From an uncultured Gammaproteobacteria bacterium (lineage in GTDB: Bacteria; Pseudomonadota; Gammaproteobacteria; Nitrosococcales; Methylophagaceae): a stretch of DNA of 64,000 nt. Position numbers and translations under genes: made by a program. The DNA is taken from positions 62,001-126,000 of the forward strand of contig CAJQLA010000010.1 in NCBI GenBank assembly GCA_905479075.1, in the 5' to 3' direction. This document shows, piece by piece, positions 46,272 to 56,040 of this stretch; positions within the stretch are counted from its first letter, which is position 1, and each line of letters opens with the position of its first letter. The notes under the pieces were generated by a model. The model saw nothing but the letters and a program-made list of their open reading frames with translations, made no database searches and was not told the origin of the DNA.

Positions 46272-46679
46272 ATGGGAAAATTAACAGCAGCACTAAAAAA
46301 AGCCATCGAGGAAACCCCTCTTTACGCATTAGCTACTGCATCTAATGAATCTGTACCCAATGTAGTTCCAGTCAAATTTATCATTATCGAGAATGATGAT
46401 GAATTATGGCTTGTCGATAATTTTATGACGAAAACGCTACAAAATTTACAGGACAACCCTATCGCTGCTCTCAATATTTTGTTACCTGATCAAGAGATTT
46501 CATTTCAAATTAAAGGTACAACATCCATTACGTCGTCTGGAGATAAATACCAGAAAATGCGTGATATCGTTCTAGCCGTTAAGCCCGATGCACCAGCAAA
46601 ATCGCTTGTTATCATGAATATCACAGAAATATTTGATTGTTGGCCTGGTAATACCATTGGTCAGCGGCTTGATAAGTAA
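46272..46679 (+). CDS. Pyridoxamine 5'-phosphate oxidase-fold protein
   Basis: This 135-residue protein has the split-barrel flavin fold pattern (TPLYALATASNESVPNVVPVKF, LWLVDNFMTKTLQNL). Such proteins bind FMN, F420 or haem; no specific activity can be assigned. GGAG lies six bases before the ATG used. Confidence 0.78.
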   Translation: MGKLTAALKKAIEETPLYALATASNESVPNVVPVKFIIIENDDELWLVDNFMTKTLQNLQDNPIAALNILLPDQEISFQIKGTTSITSSGDKYQKMRDIVLAVKPDAPAKSLVIMNITEIFDCWPGNTIGQRLDK

Positions 46680-46680
46680 A

Positions 46681-47178
46681 TTGACTATCAAATCGCTATC
46701 ACGCATGTCTTTGCTTCTAGCAGCATCAATTGTCGCCGTTATATTTATAATCGCATCCATGTCGAAACCCGGGCATGCCTTAGGCCTCAATGATGAGCAT
46801 CAACTTGTACAATGCCCAACTAAACCTAACTGTGTTAGCAGCGAGTATCCCGATGATATTGATCATTATCTAGAAGCGATTACTGTTCCCCTGGAAAGAT
46901 TTAACATGGCTATGTCGATAGTAAAGCAAGCAATTGAAGACTTAGGCGGCCATATTCAAACAGAAAATGCCGACTACATAGCTGCGACTTTTTCATCACG
47001 AATTTTCGGCTTCATTGATGATATTGAATATCGGTTTGATAGAGAAAAACAGCTTATCCATTTCCGTTCAGCAGCACGTACTGGCTATAGCGATTTTTCT
47101 GTAAACGAAAACAGAATGCTTCAATTAAAAAAGATTATCCTGCAAAAACTCGAGCACCCAAACAATGCTACCCCTTAG
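46681..47178 (+). CDS. DUF1499 family protein
   Basis: This protein of about 165 residues has an N-terminal membrane helix (residues about 9-28) and the DUF1499 signature CPTKPNCVSSEYPD. The function is unknown. The start is uncertain: TTG just after the previous stop, or an ATG eight codons later. Confidence 0.78.
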   Translation: MTIKSLSRMSLLLAASIVAVIFIIASMSKPGHALGLNDEHQLVQCPTKPNCVSSEYPDDIDHYLEAITVPLERFNMAMSIVKQAIEDLGGHIQTENADYIAATFSSRIFGFIDDIEYRFDREKQLIHFRSAARTGYSDFSVNENRMLQLKKIILQKLEHPNNATP

Positions 47179-47200
47179 CCCTTTATTTTAGGACTTATTA

Positions 47201-47695
47201 GTGACTAATAACGATATACTCAGACGTATCCGCTATATATTAGATTTAAATGACGACAAAATGATCGCTCTTTTTAATCATATGGAGCAAACTGTAAGCC
47301 GAGCTCAAATCAGTACTTGGTTAAAAAAAGAAGACGATCCTGATTACCATAACTGTAATGACAAACAATTCGCTTATTTCTTAAATGGTCTTATCATCGA
47401 AAAAAGAGGTAAAAGAGATGGTGAGTTACCTAAAACTGAAAGCAAGCTTAATAATAATCTCATCTTTACCAAGCTAAAAATCGCATTTAATCTCAAAGCT
47501 GAAGATGTCTTAAATATATTACAATTAGCAGATTTAAAAATCAGCAAGCATGAATTGAGCGCTTTTTTTCGTAAGGCAACACATAAACACTATCGCGCCT
47601 GCAAAGATCAAATCCTGCGTAATTTTCTTATGGGACTTCAACTTAAATATCGTCCACAATCTCAATCTGAAGAGAACTTTAGTTGGCCAAAATAA
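47201..47695 (+). CDS. DUF1456 (YehS-like) protein
   Basis: This 164-residue protein has two copies of a helical domain (NDILRRIRYILDLNDDKMI and FTKLKIAFNLKAEDVLNIL), the second with the conserved HKHYRACKDQILRNFLMGL. The function is unknown. The start is GTG. Confidence 0.88.
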   Translation: MTNNDILRRIRYILDLNDDKMIALFNHMEQTVSRAQISTWLKKEDDPDYHNCNDKQFAYFLNGLIIEKRGKRDGELPKTESKLNNNLIFTKLKIAFNLKAEDVLNILQLADLKISKHELSAFFRKATHKHYRACKDQILRNFLMGLQLKYRPQSQSEENFSWPK

Positions 47696-47835
47696 TTATC
47701 TAGGCTCAATCATTAATAGGATCGCTGTAACAAATAGGCAGTTACTGCGTCTACCATTGTGATGTCGCTCGGTTTCATTTAACATGTTCATACCAATATC
47801 TATCATCTAATAAAATTATTTTCTGGGAGTTCACT

Positions 47836-48564
47836 TTGACTACTTCTTCACTAATAAAATCGGTTCGCTATTGCAGTGTCATTATCTTTGCCGCTTTATT
47901 ATCTGCCTGTGCAAGCACACCACCGGTATCGACAGCTGGTAGCGTTAGTTTTGGTGCCTATCCTGATAATTATAAAGAGCTTGTCACTGGCTACTTAGCT
48001 AAAAAACCAACTCGAACACCTCTAGATCTGACTCGAATTCAGTTTTTGAAAGAACCCAATAAATTTATATTTTCACAGAACAATAGAGAAAAATTTGGTT
48101 ATCGTGTCTGCGCTCAAGTTCCAACACAAAATGCAGTCGAGCTTCGATCTCATTTCTTCCTCGTTAATGATGGAAAAGTGACCGAACATCTACATGACTC
48201 AGGCTTAATCAGATTATCAAGTAAATTCTGTAATGTTCAAATGATGGCTATTGAACAAAGAGAAGCCGTCATTGCTGAAAAAGAACAACTTGATGAACAT
48301 GGCTTCAAATACATTGTCTGTCATGGAGATGGCCAAGAATCTTTTTATGCATTTAGCCCAACTAAAAATAAATTGATTCAAAAACATGATGCAAATGTCG
48401 TTGCCAACTATGACATCAGTGAATTGTCTGAAAGCTACATTGTCGCGAATGGTGATGATGGGGCCAGAATGACTGTTAATCGAATTTCCGGCACTATGTT
48501 AAAACATCACAATGGTCAGGAACAAACAAGTAGTTGCGAACTGACTTCACAACAACGATTTTAA
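47836..48564 (+). CDS. Lipoprotein of unknown function
   Basis: This 242-residue protein has a lipoprotein signal (LLSAC, Cys about residue 25). The N-terminal part resembles nothing I recognise. Three cysteines occur in RVCAQ, SKFCNV and YIVCHGDG, possibly disulfide-forming. The start is TTG, seven bases after GGGAG. A strong terminator follows. Confidence 0.7.
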   Translation: MTTSSLIKSVRYCSVIIFAALLSACASTPPVSTAGSVSFGAYPDNYKELVTGYLAKKPTRTPLDLTRIQFLKEPNKFIFSQNNREKFGYRVCAQVPTQNAVELRSHFFLVNDGKVTEHLHDSGLIRLSSKFCNVQMMAIEQREAVIAEKEQLDEHGFKYIVCHGDGQESFYAFSPTKNKLIQKHDANVVANYDISELSESYIVANGDDGARMTVNRISGTMLKHHNGQEQTSSCELTSQQRF

Positions 48565-48577
48565 TATCCAACGCTCT

Positions 48578-48613
48578 ACAGGCACCTGAAATAATCAGGT
48601 GCCTGTCTTTTTT
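48578..48613 (+). terminator. Rho-independent terminator
   Basis: A 12-bp stem (ACAGGCACCTGA / TCAGGTGCCTGT) with a five-base loop and a T run follows the lipoprotein gene and also faces the convergent ATPase gene. Confidence 0.92.
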
Positions 48614-48653
48614 ACAAACCATATGTTTTTTGGTACTTGCTACGTTAGTGATA

Positions 48654-50147
48654 TCACTTGCCACCGAATAAAGAACCAAGTACCCCTCGAATCAGTTTCC
48701 CCCCAACTTGCCCGCCTAAGCTACGCATAGCGCTTTTAAGAAAAGCATCTACTGCTGAATCACTTCCTCGACTTGTTGAGCCCTGAGAACTAGAACGCTT
48801 TCTCGGTTTTGTCTTTTTCGCATCTTCTTTCTGCTGTTGTTTTAGTTTTGCTTCCTGCTCTTTAGCTAAGTTTTCTGCTCTTAGCTTTAAAATTTCATAA
48901 GCAGACTCTCTATCTACTTCTTTTTCATAGACGCCTGCAACCAACGAATTAGCCATTAATACTTTTCTTTGGTTATCGGAAATAGGACCAATCTGACTTT
49001 TAGGCGGTTTAATCAATGTCTGTTGTACAACATGAGGACGGCCTTTTTTATCCAACACCGACACTAGTGCCTCACCGACACCTAGTTGCGTGATCACTTC
49101 CTCAGTATCCAGTTTTGGATTATCCCTAAATGTTTGAGCTGCTGCCCGTACCGCCTTTTGATCCTTTGCGGTATAAGCTCGTAAAGCATGTTGAATTCGA
49201 TTACCCAGCTGACCCAGAACACTATCAGGTATATCTGTCGGGTTTTGAGTAACAAAATACACACCCACACCTTTGGAACGTATTAAACGTACCACTTGCT
49301 CGACTTTCTCTAGCAGAACAGCCGGCGCATTTTTAAATATGAGATGCGCTTCATCAAAAAACAGGACTAATTTCGGCTTATCCGGGTTGCCGACTTCTGG
49401 TAATTGCTCAAACAATTCGGATAACAACCAAAGCAAAAATGAGCTATATAACTGAGGGGAACTCATCAACGTATTTGCCGCTAAAATATTAATTAATCCT
49501 TTACCCTCTTGATCTGTCTGCATTAAATCATCTAGGTTCAAAATAGGTTCGGCAAAAAGCTCATCACCACCTTGATCTTCCAGACTGATTAATCGACGCT
49601 GAATAGCACCGACGCTTGCAGAAGAAATATTGCCATATAAGGTTCTAAAATCAGCTGCATTATCAGCGACAAAACGTAACATCGATCTTAAGTCTTTCAA
49701 GTCAAGTAATAGCCAACCATTATCATCAGCAACACGAAACACCAATGACAACACACCTTCTTGAACTTCGTTTAACTTTAATAGACGAGCAAGTAGTAAA
49801 GGCCCCATATCAGAAATTGTCGTTCTCACTGGATGGCCTAACTTGCCAAACACATCCCAAAATGTCACAGGGAAACCTTCAAAGGCAAACTCAGTCAACT
49901 GCATGATTTCAACACGTTCAGCGACTTTAGGATGCGCTTTACCTGGCTGGCTGACACCAGACACATCACCTTTCACATCTGCAAGGAAAACAGGCACGCC
50001 AATTTCACTAAAACCCTCAGCGAGGCCCTGCATAGTGATTGTCTTACCTGTACCTGTCGCGCCCGCTATCAAGCCATGTCGGTTCGCCATTTTCGGCAAA
50101 ATACCCACTTTTTGTTCGGCTTGGCCAATAAAAATTGTCTGATCCAC
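48654..50147 (-). CDS. yjgR: HerA/FtsK-like ATPase YjgR (DUF853)
   Basis: This 497-residue P-loop ATPase has Walker A GATGTGKT (residues 29-36), FLADVKGDVSG and Walker B LVLFFDEAHL. The arginine-finger region is FVTQNPTDIPDSVLGQLGNRIQHALR. A basic, Gln/Lys-rich tail follows. YjgR-type proteins are widespread with unclear function and are probably DNA- or protein-translocating. It is monocistronic. Confidence 0.9.
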   Translation of the reverse strand: MDQTIFIGQAEQKVGILPKMANRHGLIAGATGTGKTITMQGLAEGFSEIGVPVFLADVKGDVSGVSQPGKAHPKVAERVEIMQLTEFAFEGFPVTFWDVFGKLGHPVRTTISDMGPLLLARLLKLNEVQEGVLSLVFRVADDNGWLLLDLKDLRSMLRFVADNAADFRTLYGNISSASVGAIQRRLISLEDQGGDELFAEPILNLDDLMQTDQEGKGLINILAANTLMSSPQLYSSFLLWLLSELFEQLPEVGNPDKPKLVLFFDEAHLIFKNAPAVLLEKVEQVVRLIRSKGVGVYFVTQNPTDIPDSVLGQLGNRIQHALRAYTAKDQKAVRAAAQTFRDNPKLDTEEVITQLGVGEALVSVLDKKGRPHVVQQTLIKPPKSQIGPISDNQRKVLMANSLVAGVYEKEVDRESAYEILKLRAENLAKEQEAKLKQQQKEDAKKTKPRKRSSSQGSTSRGSDSAVDAFLKSAMRSLGGQVGGKLIRGVLGSLFGGK

Positions 50148-50248
50148 ATCAACTCCTATTTACTGTATGTATCACTAGCTTATATTTATCCGTCAATGCG
50201 TAATATATACCATTGTTTAACCAACATCCCTGTTTGATGTTTAAAGAC

Positions 50249-50276
50249 AAAAAAAAAGGACCTATATGGCCCTTTT
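50249..50276 (-). terminator. Rho-independent terminator of gnd
   Basis: On the minus strand AAAAGGGCC pairs with GGTCCTTTT across a five-base loop (one mismatch), followed by a long T run. Confidence 0.75.
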
Positions 50277-50298
50277 AAAAAATATTTTTTAAACTAAT

Positions 50299-51768
50299 CT
50301 ACACATCGTAATTGGTTGCTGAAATATCACCACCTCTGCCTGTCCAATTAGTATGGAAAAATTCGCCTCGCGGTTCATCAGTGCGTTCATAAGTATGAGC
50401 ACCAAAATAGTCACGTTGCGCTTGTAATAGATTGGCAGGTAATCTCGCACTTCGATAGCCGTCATAGAATGACAAAGCACTACCGAATGTAGGCGCTGGT
50501 ATCCCCAATGAAATAGCAAGCCCAACGGCTTTACGCCATCCTGGTAGCGCTTCGGTAATCGCATCAATAAAGAACTGATCTAATAATAGATTCTTTAAAT
50601 CTGGCTTACGATCAAATGCCTCACGAATATTAGCAAGGAACTGACTACGAATAATACAACCACCACGCCACATTAAAGCAATACCCCCATAATTAAGCTC
50701 CCAGCCATATGTATCGGCAGCTTCATGCATCAACATATAACCTTGGGCATAAGAAATGATCTTTGATGCATATAGGGCATCACGAATGGCATTCACCATT
50801 TCTGTTTTGTCACCCGAAAATTCAGCTGCAATCTTTGGTAATTTTTCAGAGGCAATGACTCGTTCTTCTTTGCGTGCCGACAAACAACGTGCAAAAACAG
50901 CTTCACCAATTAAAGTCAGTGGGATCCCTAAATCTAAGGCATTCATGCCTGTCCATTTACCCGTCCCTTTTTGTCCTGCTGCATCCAAAATATGATCAAC
51001 AAGTAAGCTACCATCATCTTCTTTCACAGCCAAAATATCACGCGTGATTTCGATCAAGTAGGAATCTAAAACACCTTCATTCCAGTCAGCAAAGACAGTC
51101 TGAATTTCATCACCCGTCATTCCAAGCCCTTCACGCATCAGTTGATAGGCTTCACAAATCAGTTGCATGTCGCCATATTCAATACCATTGTGAACCATCT
51201 TAACGTAATGACCCGCACCATCGTTCCCTACCCAATCGCAGCAAGCTTCACCATTTACTTGAGCAGCAATTGCTTGGAAAATAGGTTTTACTGCAGGCCA
51301 TGCTGCGTGGTTACCACCGGGCATAATTGATGGGCCATGGCGAGCACCTTCTTCACCACCTGAAACACCAGTTCCGACGAACAAGATGCCTTTTTGATGC
51401 AATTCATAAGTACGACGGTCACTATCGTTATACAGAGAATTACCACCATCGATGATGATATCGCCATGCTCAAGGTAAGGTACTAATTGTTCAATAAAGC
51501 TATCAACAACTGGGCCTGCTTTTACCATTAGCATGATTCGTCTTGGGCTCTTTAGCGATGCCACAAATGTTTTCAAATCATGGCAGCCAATGATGTTGGT
51601 GCCTTTCGCCGGTCCCTCTAAAAAATCATCTACTTTACTTGTCGTCCGGTTATAGACAGAAACCGTAAAGCCATTATCATTCATATTCAACACAAGGTTT
51701 TGGCCCATCACTGCCAAACCCACTAAACCTATATCTGCCTGCTGAGCGGCCATTTCTATTTCACTCAT
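50299..51768 (-). CDS. gnd: 6-phosphogluconate dehydrogenase (decarboxylating)
   Basis: This 489-residue enzyme converts 6-phosphogluconate to ribulose 5-phosphate. The NADP fold begins [50 protein letters not shown] and the C-terminal [10 protein letters not shown] are diagnostic. In a methylotroph it would serve the RuMP cycle. It follows the nucleotidyltransferase-like gene by six bases and may share the upstream transcript. Confidence 0.97.
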   Translation of the reverse strand: MSEIEMAAQQADIGLVGLAVMGQNLVLNMNDNGFTVSVYNRTTSKVDDFLEGPAKGTNIIGCHDLKTFVASLKSPRRIMLMVKAGPVVDSFIEQLVPYLEHGDIIIDGGNSLYNDSDRRTYELHQKGILFVGTGVSGGEEGARHGPSIMPGGNHAAWPAVKPIFQAIAAQVNGEACCDWVGNDGAGHYVKMVHNGIEYGDMQLICEAYQLMREGLGMTGDEIQTVFADWNEGVLDSYLIEITRDILAVKEDDGSLLVDHILDAAGQKGTGKWTGMNALDLGIPLTLIGEAVFARCLSARKEERVIASEKLPKIAAEFSGDKTEMVNAIRDALYASKIISYAQGYMLMHEAADTYGWELNYGGIALMWRGGCIIRSQFLANIREAFDRKPDLKNLLLDQFFIDAITEALPGWRKAVGLAISLGIPAPTFGSALSFYDGYRSARLPANLLQAQRDYFGAHTYERTDEPRGEFFHTNWTGRGGDISATNYDV

Positions 51769-51774
51769 TATTAT

Positions 51775-52728
51775 TTATCTACACACCCTAATATATTCCC
51801 CTTCGGCTTCACGAGACGATCCCACTACCAACCGACGATTTCCCGTAGAAACATTCACTTCCACGGCACCTGATACTTCAATTTTTTCACCTTGCTTTGC
51901 CTGTCCTACATACGTATGCGTATACACCAAAATTTCTGGTGTATCTTGATCGTCAATCTTAAAACAAGCAGGAAAGTCAAAAGCGAACTTGTCGTCTATT
52001 ATCGTTGCAACTATTGTCTTAATGCCATCTTTTCGATAGTAGCCATCATCCTCTATGGATGCATCTTGTATACACACCATACCAATATCAAACTTACTAC
52101 CTTCTATCACAGCTTTGTTGTGTTTGCGATTTTCATGCCAAGCAAACTCATCAAAATCCAACTCGCCTGCACGGCGTTGAAAGTTGTCTTCCATCAATGA
52201 ACGATCAAGCACATTTAACTCACCGCTAGCCAAGGCTAACTGTACTGCTTGCCGAGCTTTATTAAAATTTTCTCGTCCATAAACAACCAAATCAATATCC
52301 GATTTTGTCGTTTGCTGATTGATTAACATTGACCCCGTCAGACCCAAAAAGTCACAATCCACACCATACTGCACCAAAATGGTGATCAACTCATTCAGTT
52401 TTTCCTGCAAACCATCTTGCGGTCCACTTTGCAACAGCATCTGTAAATGCTGTTCTGGCTGATGATGGACAAACACATCCTCAACAGCAACAGCATGGAA
52501 AGCTGCATCAAACTGTGTAGATTGATAAAGGTACTGCGGATAATGCTTTTGTAATAGCTGATTAGCTTCTTCTGTCGACACTTTTTTCCATCTATCATCG
52601 ACTTTGACATAACGTAAAAAACAACCTACTTTTTGCTGGTGTTGCTGGTAGCTAACAACAGCAAAAATCAAACCTTCTGCTGTTTGAATAAAATCTTTTG
52701 GTAAGAAGGGAAAATCACTGTTTCTCAT
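51775..52728 (-). CDS. Putative nucleotidyltransferase-fold protein
   Basis: This 317-residue protein of unrecognised family has a mid-sequence nucleotidyltransferase-like motif (GLTGSMLINQQTTKSDIDLVVYG: GS followed by DxD). The C-terminal part has repeated beta-like segments (KIEVSGAVEVN, RRLVVGSSREA). Similar predicted nucleotidyltransferases are known mainly from archaea and cyanobacteria, to my recollection. I take the ATG, since the longer frame begins at TTG. It lies 27 bases after the PepSY gene. Confidence 0.6.
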   Translation of the reverse strand: MRNSDFPFLPKDFIQTAEGLIFAVVSYQQHQQKVGCFLRYVKVDDRWKKVSTEEANQLLQKHYPQYLYQSTQFDAAFHAVAVEDVFVHHQPEQHLQMLLQSGPQDGLQEKLNELITILVQYGVDCDFLGLTGSMLINQQTTKSDIDLVVYGRENFNKARQAVQLALASGELNVLDRSLMEDNFQRRAGELDFDEFAWHENRKHNKAVIEGSKFDIGMVCIQDASIEDDGYYRKDGIKTIVATIIDDKFAFDFPACFKIDDQDTPEILVYTHTYVGQAKQGEKIEVSGAVEVNVSTGNRRLVVGSSREAEGEYIRVCR

Positions 52729-52755
52729 TACTACTACTTCAGACAAGCTGTAGGC

Positions 52756-53475
52756 TTATTTACCAGATCGACTCCACATCCAGAGTCCAGACACGGAAAT
52801 CAAAATTAATAACACAGCGACCACGTCTAATAACCAGACACCTATTCCGTTTAAAATATGGCCATTATGTAAATCTAAAACGAAACGTTCTATACTAACA
52901 CCTTCGCCGTAAAAATGACTGTCTAATTGCTTCTGAATATCAGATGGCACCGTGCTTTGAATACTCCAACTCACACCCTGTAGTGAAATTTTTTCCCAGT
53001 CTTCTAGCATATAATCACTACGCCACATGCCATTTCTAGTTTGTAAAACAGGCTCACCATGGAACAAACCAATATTTTGAATCTGCTCAGGTACCCCTGC
53101 TGATGCTGACATCTTTTCAATGAATTCACCATCGGGACTGATTAAGAGCAGTTCATTAGTAGAAGCTAGAATGGTGATGTCATCGATGGTGATACCGCCA
53201 ATAATCTGATTGAGATTAGTGGTTACCGGATTGTCATTAACAAAGACCTCGTCATCAAATTGGGTAATGACTTTATCATTTAAACTATAAGCCACATCAG
53301 CCTCGACATTACTCAACCCATAATGATCAAGTAGCCATGGCCAAGTAAGATGATGCTGATCTAGTTCCCAATCCTCGGTGTGATTAAGCAAAATACCCGT
53401 AACCGAAAGTATGAGTACAAATAGTGTAATAATGATACCGATACTGCGGTGCCAGCTTCTTAGCATGCCGTTCAT
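52756..53475 (-). CDS. PepSY-associated membrane protein
   Basis: This 239-residue protein has an N-terminal helix (residues 11-31, with RSWHRSIGI and a nearby NHTEDWELD) and a large periplasmic loop. A C-terminal helix follows (about 213-234) preceded by the conserved LDLHNGHILNG. The PepSY_TM architecture is known in ferric-siderophore and iron-reduction systems (PiuB/FoxB-like), where conserved His residues may bind haem. It is the third gene of the Fur-boxed operon, 14 bases after the FMN-binding protein. Confidence 0.85.
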   Translation of the reverse strand: MNGMLRSWHRSIGIIITLFVLILSVTGILLNHTEDWELDQHHLTWPWLLDHYGLSNVEADVAYSLNDKVITQFDDEVFVNDNPVTTNLNQIIGGITIDDITILASTNELLLISPDGEFIEKMSASAGVPEQIQNIGLFHGEPVLQTRNGMWRSDYMLEDWEKISLQGVSWSIQSTVPSDIQKQLDSHFYGEGVSIERFVLDLHNGHILNGIGVWLLDVVAVLLILISVSGLWMWSRSGK

Positions 53476-53489
53476 AACAATCTGTGGTC

Positions 53490-54041
53490 TTAACTAGTCA
53501 ATGTAGCGAGATATAATGCCAGTGTCGCTACTGCGGTCATAGCACTAACTGACATAGTCGCGCCCGATACGCCGTCAATATGCCGATCAAGCTTCATTTC
53601 TTGTAGGCCGATATCTTTAAATTGTTGGGTAAATGCGCGATGCCTAATTTCACTGCCACGACTTTCTCGAAATGCGAGTACTTTTACTCTTTCTATTTTA
53701 TCGGCATTAATGACAATACCAAACGTAATCGGTTCTTCTTTGCCAATCTCATCTAGAATCCAGGCAGTACGTTGTTGTTTTTGCCAATAGCGGATGCGTA
53801 AGCCTTGATACTTATGACCCAATATATCGGTGATTACCTTGCGTAAATCACCTTTAATCCATATTACTTTACTTTTTGGTACATCTTGTTCAAATGTCTC
53901 GGCCAAGAAATCTTCTGGCGTTTGATACACACCACGTGCCTCAACTGAAAAGGCGATGAAAAATAGCACCAAACTCATTACCAAACAAATACTGTTTCGC
54001 AAATTGTGCCTATTTAACATCGCCTGTTTCATTGTTAACAT
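53490..54041 (-). CDS. Periplasmic FMN-binding (flavinylated) protein
   Basis: This 183-residue protein has an N-terminal signal or membrane anchor (residues about 15-36) and an FMN_bind domain. The C-terminal motif DGVSGATMSVSAMT contains the SGATxS sequence in which Thr receives covalent FMN from ApbE. No apbE is in the window. Its neighbours are a Fur-regulated porin and a PepSY membrane protein, so a role in extracytoplasmic electron transfer to iron is likely but inferred. Confidence 0.85.
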   Translation of the reverse strand: MLTMKQAMLNRHNLRNSICLVMSLVLFFIAFSVEARGVYQTPEDFLAETFEQDVPKSKVIWIKGDLRKVITDILGHKYQGLRIRYWQKQQRTAWILDEIGKEEPITFGIVINADKIERVKVLAFRESRGSEIRHRAFTQQFKDIGLQEMKLDRHIDGVSGATMSVSAMTAVATLALYLATLTS

Positions 54042-54052
54042 TGAAGTTCTAA

Positions 54053-55345
54053 TTAGAACTGATAACCGATGCCTAAGTTCAGACCTTCAAGCTCTTTAGC
54101 AGAATCGCTTTCAGCATCTTGGAATTGGTAGTCCGCTTTAACCACTACGTTTTTGTGTAGCCACCAATTAACACCTACATCGATTTGTTCAAATTCACTC
54201 TCTATTGAACTATCACCAGCCTGGTTATCCCATTCGCTGTAGCGTGCAAAAACGCCGAATTGTTCATTAATTCGGTATGACGGTTCAATATACCAACCTT
54301 CTTGCTCATCATAACCCGCTACTTTTGGTGCATCACCATCAAGATCCCATTGTGCGTATAGCGCACGTAGACCAAATGGGCCCTGCTCAATCACAGCATG
54401 CGTTTCAAATAAAGTAGCTCCTCCAGCGTCTAGACCTATGTTATCTGCATGAGTGTTACCTTGAGTAATATCTTCTTGATATTGCATTGTCGCTGCTAAT
54501 TCAACACCTGGAATCGCTGTCCACTTCAAGCGACCTGTATAAGCTAGATCATTGGCCTGTGCTTCCGCTACTTTCTGACGACCATCACGAATTTTAAACG
54601 TCGCTACGCCTTCATCAGCATCAGTTGGATCTGCACTTTTACTGACATCTAAGCCTGAATGAACCGCGGCGTCATAAGAGAAACCATGTCCTAGTTCACC
54701 ACTTAGCATCACACCACCTTCCCACCAGGTAGTCGGAATAATATTTTTCTCAACTGCGTTGCGCTCAGTTCCATAGAAGGTATTAGGCTCATGTGTTTCA
54801 TTCAAAATACCAACAGGTAACAAGAACACACCACCTTTCACGCGGTTTTGATCATTGATATCGTATTCGATATACGCTTGTTCTAGCTCAACTTCACCTG
54901 GTTTACCGTCTCCAGATAAACTATGTTCAAGCTCAAGCTCGGAGAAGAAACGCAAATCATCAGTAAACTCATGCCCAAAGAATAATACAAAACGATGAAA
55001 ATCCAATTGGTCCTTATCAGAAGTACCATTTTTATCTTCTAGATTGTTATAGTGCATTTCACCATAACCACCAATTGTGGTGTTATTTTTCCATGCCATT
55101 GCAGAACTCGCAGCCTCTTCAGTGGCGACAACAACGGCTTCGACTGCTTGTTCAGTTTCTGCCACTTTCCCTTTTAGCTGTTCATTTTCGGCTTTTAGAT
55201 TTTGGTTCTGTTGTTGGATTTCAGACATTTGTTGCTGCATTTTCTGCATCATCTGCCACATTTCTTCATTACTTGGTGTTGCTGCTTGTGCAGCTGATAT
55301 AGCTGCCATTAGGCTTGCCGCAACTAATGTTTTCTTAAATACCAC
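54053..55345 (-). CDS. Fur-regulated outer membrane porin-like protein
   Basis: This 430-residue protein has a signal peptide (ending AAQA) and a Gln/Met-rich coiled coil (about residues 25-65, MWQMMQKMQQQMSEIQQQ). A beta-barrel follows (GGYGEMHYNN, FHRFVLFFGHEF ... LGIGYQF) and ends in Phe. I start at GTG because GAGGA sits exactly seven bases before it; a longer frame begins at TTG. A Fur-type box overlaps its promoter. It is the first gene of a probable operon with the FMN-binding and PepSY proteins. The substrate is unknown. Confidence 0.85.
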   Translation of the reverse strand: MVFKKTLVAASLMAAISAAQAATPSNEEMWQMMQKMQQQMSEIQQQNQNLKAENEQLKGKVAETEQAVEAVVVATEEAASSAMAWKNNTTIGGYGEMHYNNLEDKNGTSDKDQLDFHRFVLFFGHEFTDDLRFFSELELEHSLSGDGKPGEVELEQAYIEYDINDQNRVKGGVFLLPVGILNETHEPNTFYGTERNAVEKNIIPTTWWEGGVMLSGELGHGFSYDAAVHSGLDVSKSADPTDADEGVATFKIRDGRQKVAEAQANDLAYTGRLKWTAIPGVELAATMQYQEDITQGNTHADNIGLDAGGATLFETHAVIEQGPFGLRALYAQWDLDGDAPKVAGYDEQEGWYIEPSYRINEQFGVFARYSEWDNQAGDSSIESEFEQIDVGVNWWLHKNVVVKADYQFQDAESDSAKELEGLNLGIGYQF

Positions 55346-55384
55346 TTTTTTGTCCTCTTTTAAGTACAACTAAAATATAGCTGG

Positions 55385-55430
55385 ATTATATAATCAGCTA
55401 ACTACAAATACAAATCATTATCATTTAGAA
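55385..55430 (-). promoter_or_regulatory. Fur-type box over the porin promoter
   Basis: On the minus strand a -35 TTGTAT and -10 TATAAT are separated by exactly 17 bases. The sequence AATGATAATGATTTG, a Fur-box-like array, overlaps the -35. The 19-bp core CAAATCATTATCATTTAGA (plus strand, 55411-55429) is identical to the box at 56286-56304. Confidence 0.8.
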
Positions 55431-55498
55431 TAGTATTATTTCTTGTGTGTGTTGTTTTTTTACATCATGATGGCTGCTGTTCCCACGATGCTTAAACT

Positions 55499-55732
55499 CT
55501 AGCTATGCAGCTTTGTATACTGCTGTTCATGCAACATTTCTAAGGAAAGTTCAGGTAACTCAAGCTGATAATTTGCCTTTGCAATATCTTTGGAAAAACG
55601 CTTGTAATGGTCTCGAGTCAAACGTAAAGAAATCGGACCCAAGCTAATATGGATTTCTTGGCAATCTGGACAAAATTGAATAGTCGTTGTCGTAGATTTA
55701 GCTAATTCATCTAACTGGCATGCTGCTGACAT
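55499..55732 (-). CDS. Small CxxC protein of a Fur-boxed operon, unrecognised
   Basis: This 77-residue protein has FCPDCQEIHISLG (CxxC with a following His) and an earlier Cys in SAACQLD, a possible metal or zinc-ribbon half-site. It is third in a tight operon (17 bases after the previous gene). No family or function is recognised; expression under iron limitation is inferred from the upstream box. Confidence 0.68.
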   Translation of the reverse strand: MSAACQLDELAKSTTTTIQFCPDCQEIHISLGPISLRLTRDHYKRFSKDIAKANYQLELPELSLEMLHEQQYTKLHS

Positions 55733-55749
55733 TGGGCTAGCCTCCTAGC

Positions 55750-56040
55750 TTATATAGAGATTGATTTAAATAATGGCTGCTTAGAATCAAGATTGAATTT
55801 CAGATTCATCTTTTTTCCCGTGCTTAACTTTAAATAACACTGCCACCAAAACTTGGCTTTTTGCACAAAATTCAAGCGCTGATCAATTTGATTCTGCTGC
55901 TGTGTCAATAGGTTGTAATTTCGAGTAAGCAATAAAGCAATACTAGGATCTGCATTTTTTAAATACACATGTTCAAGTTGTTCATTTGCTCTTAAGATCA
56001 GGCGCTGATCCTGCTGAATTGCAGTTCTTATCTCACTCAT
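55750..56040 (-). CDS. 96-residue protein of a Fur-boxed operon, unrecognised
   Basis: This is a mostly helical, Gln-rich protein (LTRNYNLLTQQQNQIDQRLNF) with a basic C-terminal half. Its ATG overlaps the preceding stop (ATGA). It has no signal peptide or membrane helix and no recognised domain. Confidence 0.65.
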   Translation of the reverse strand: MSEIRTAIQQDQRLILRANEQLEHVYLKNADPSIALLLTRNYNLLTQQQNQIDQRLNFVQKAKFWWQCYLKLSTGKKMNLKFNLDSKQPLFKSISI

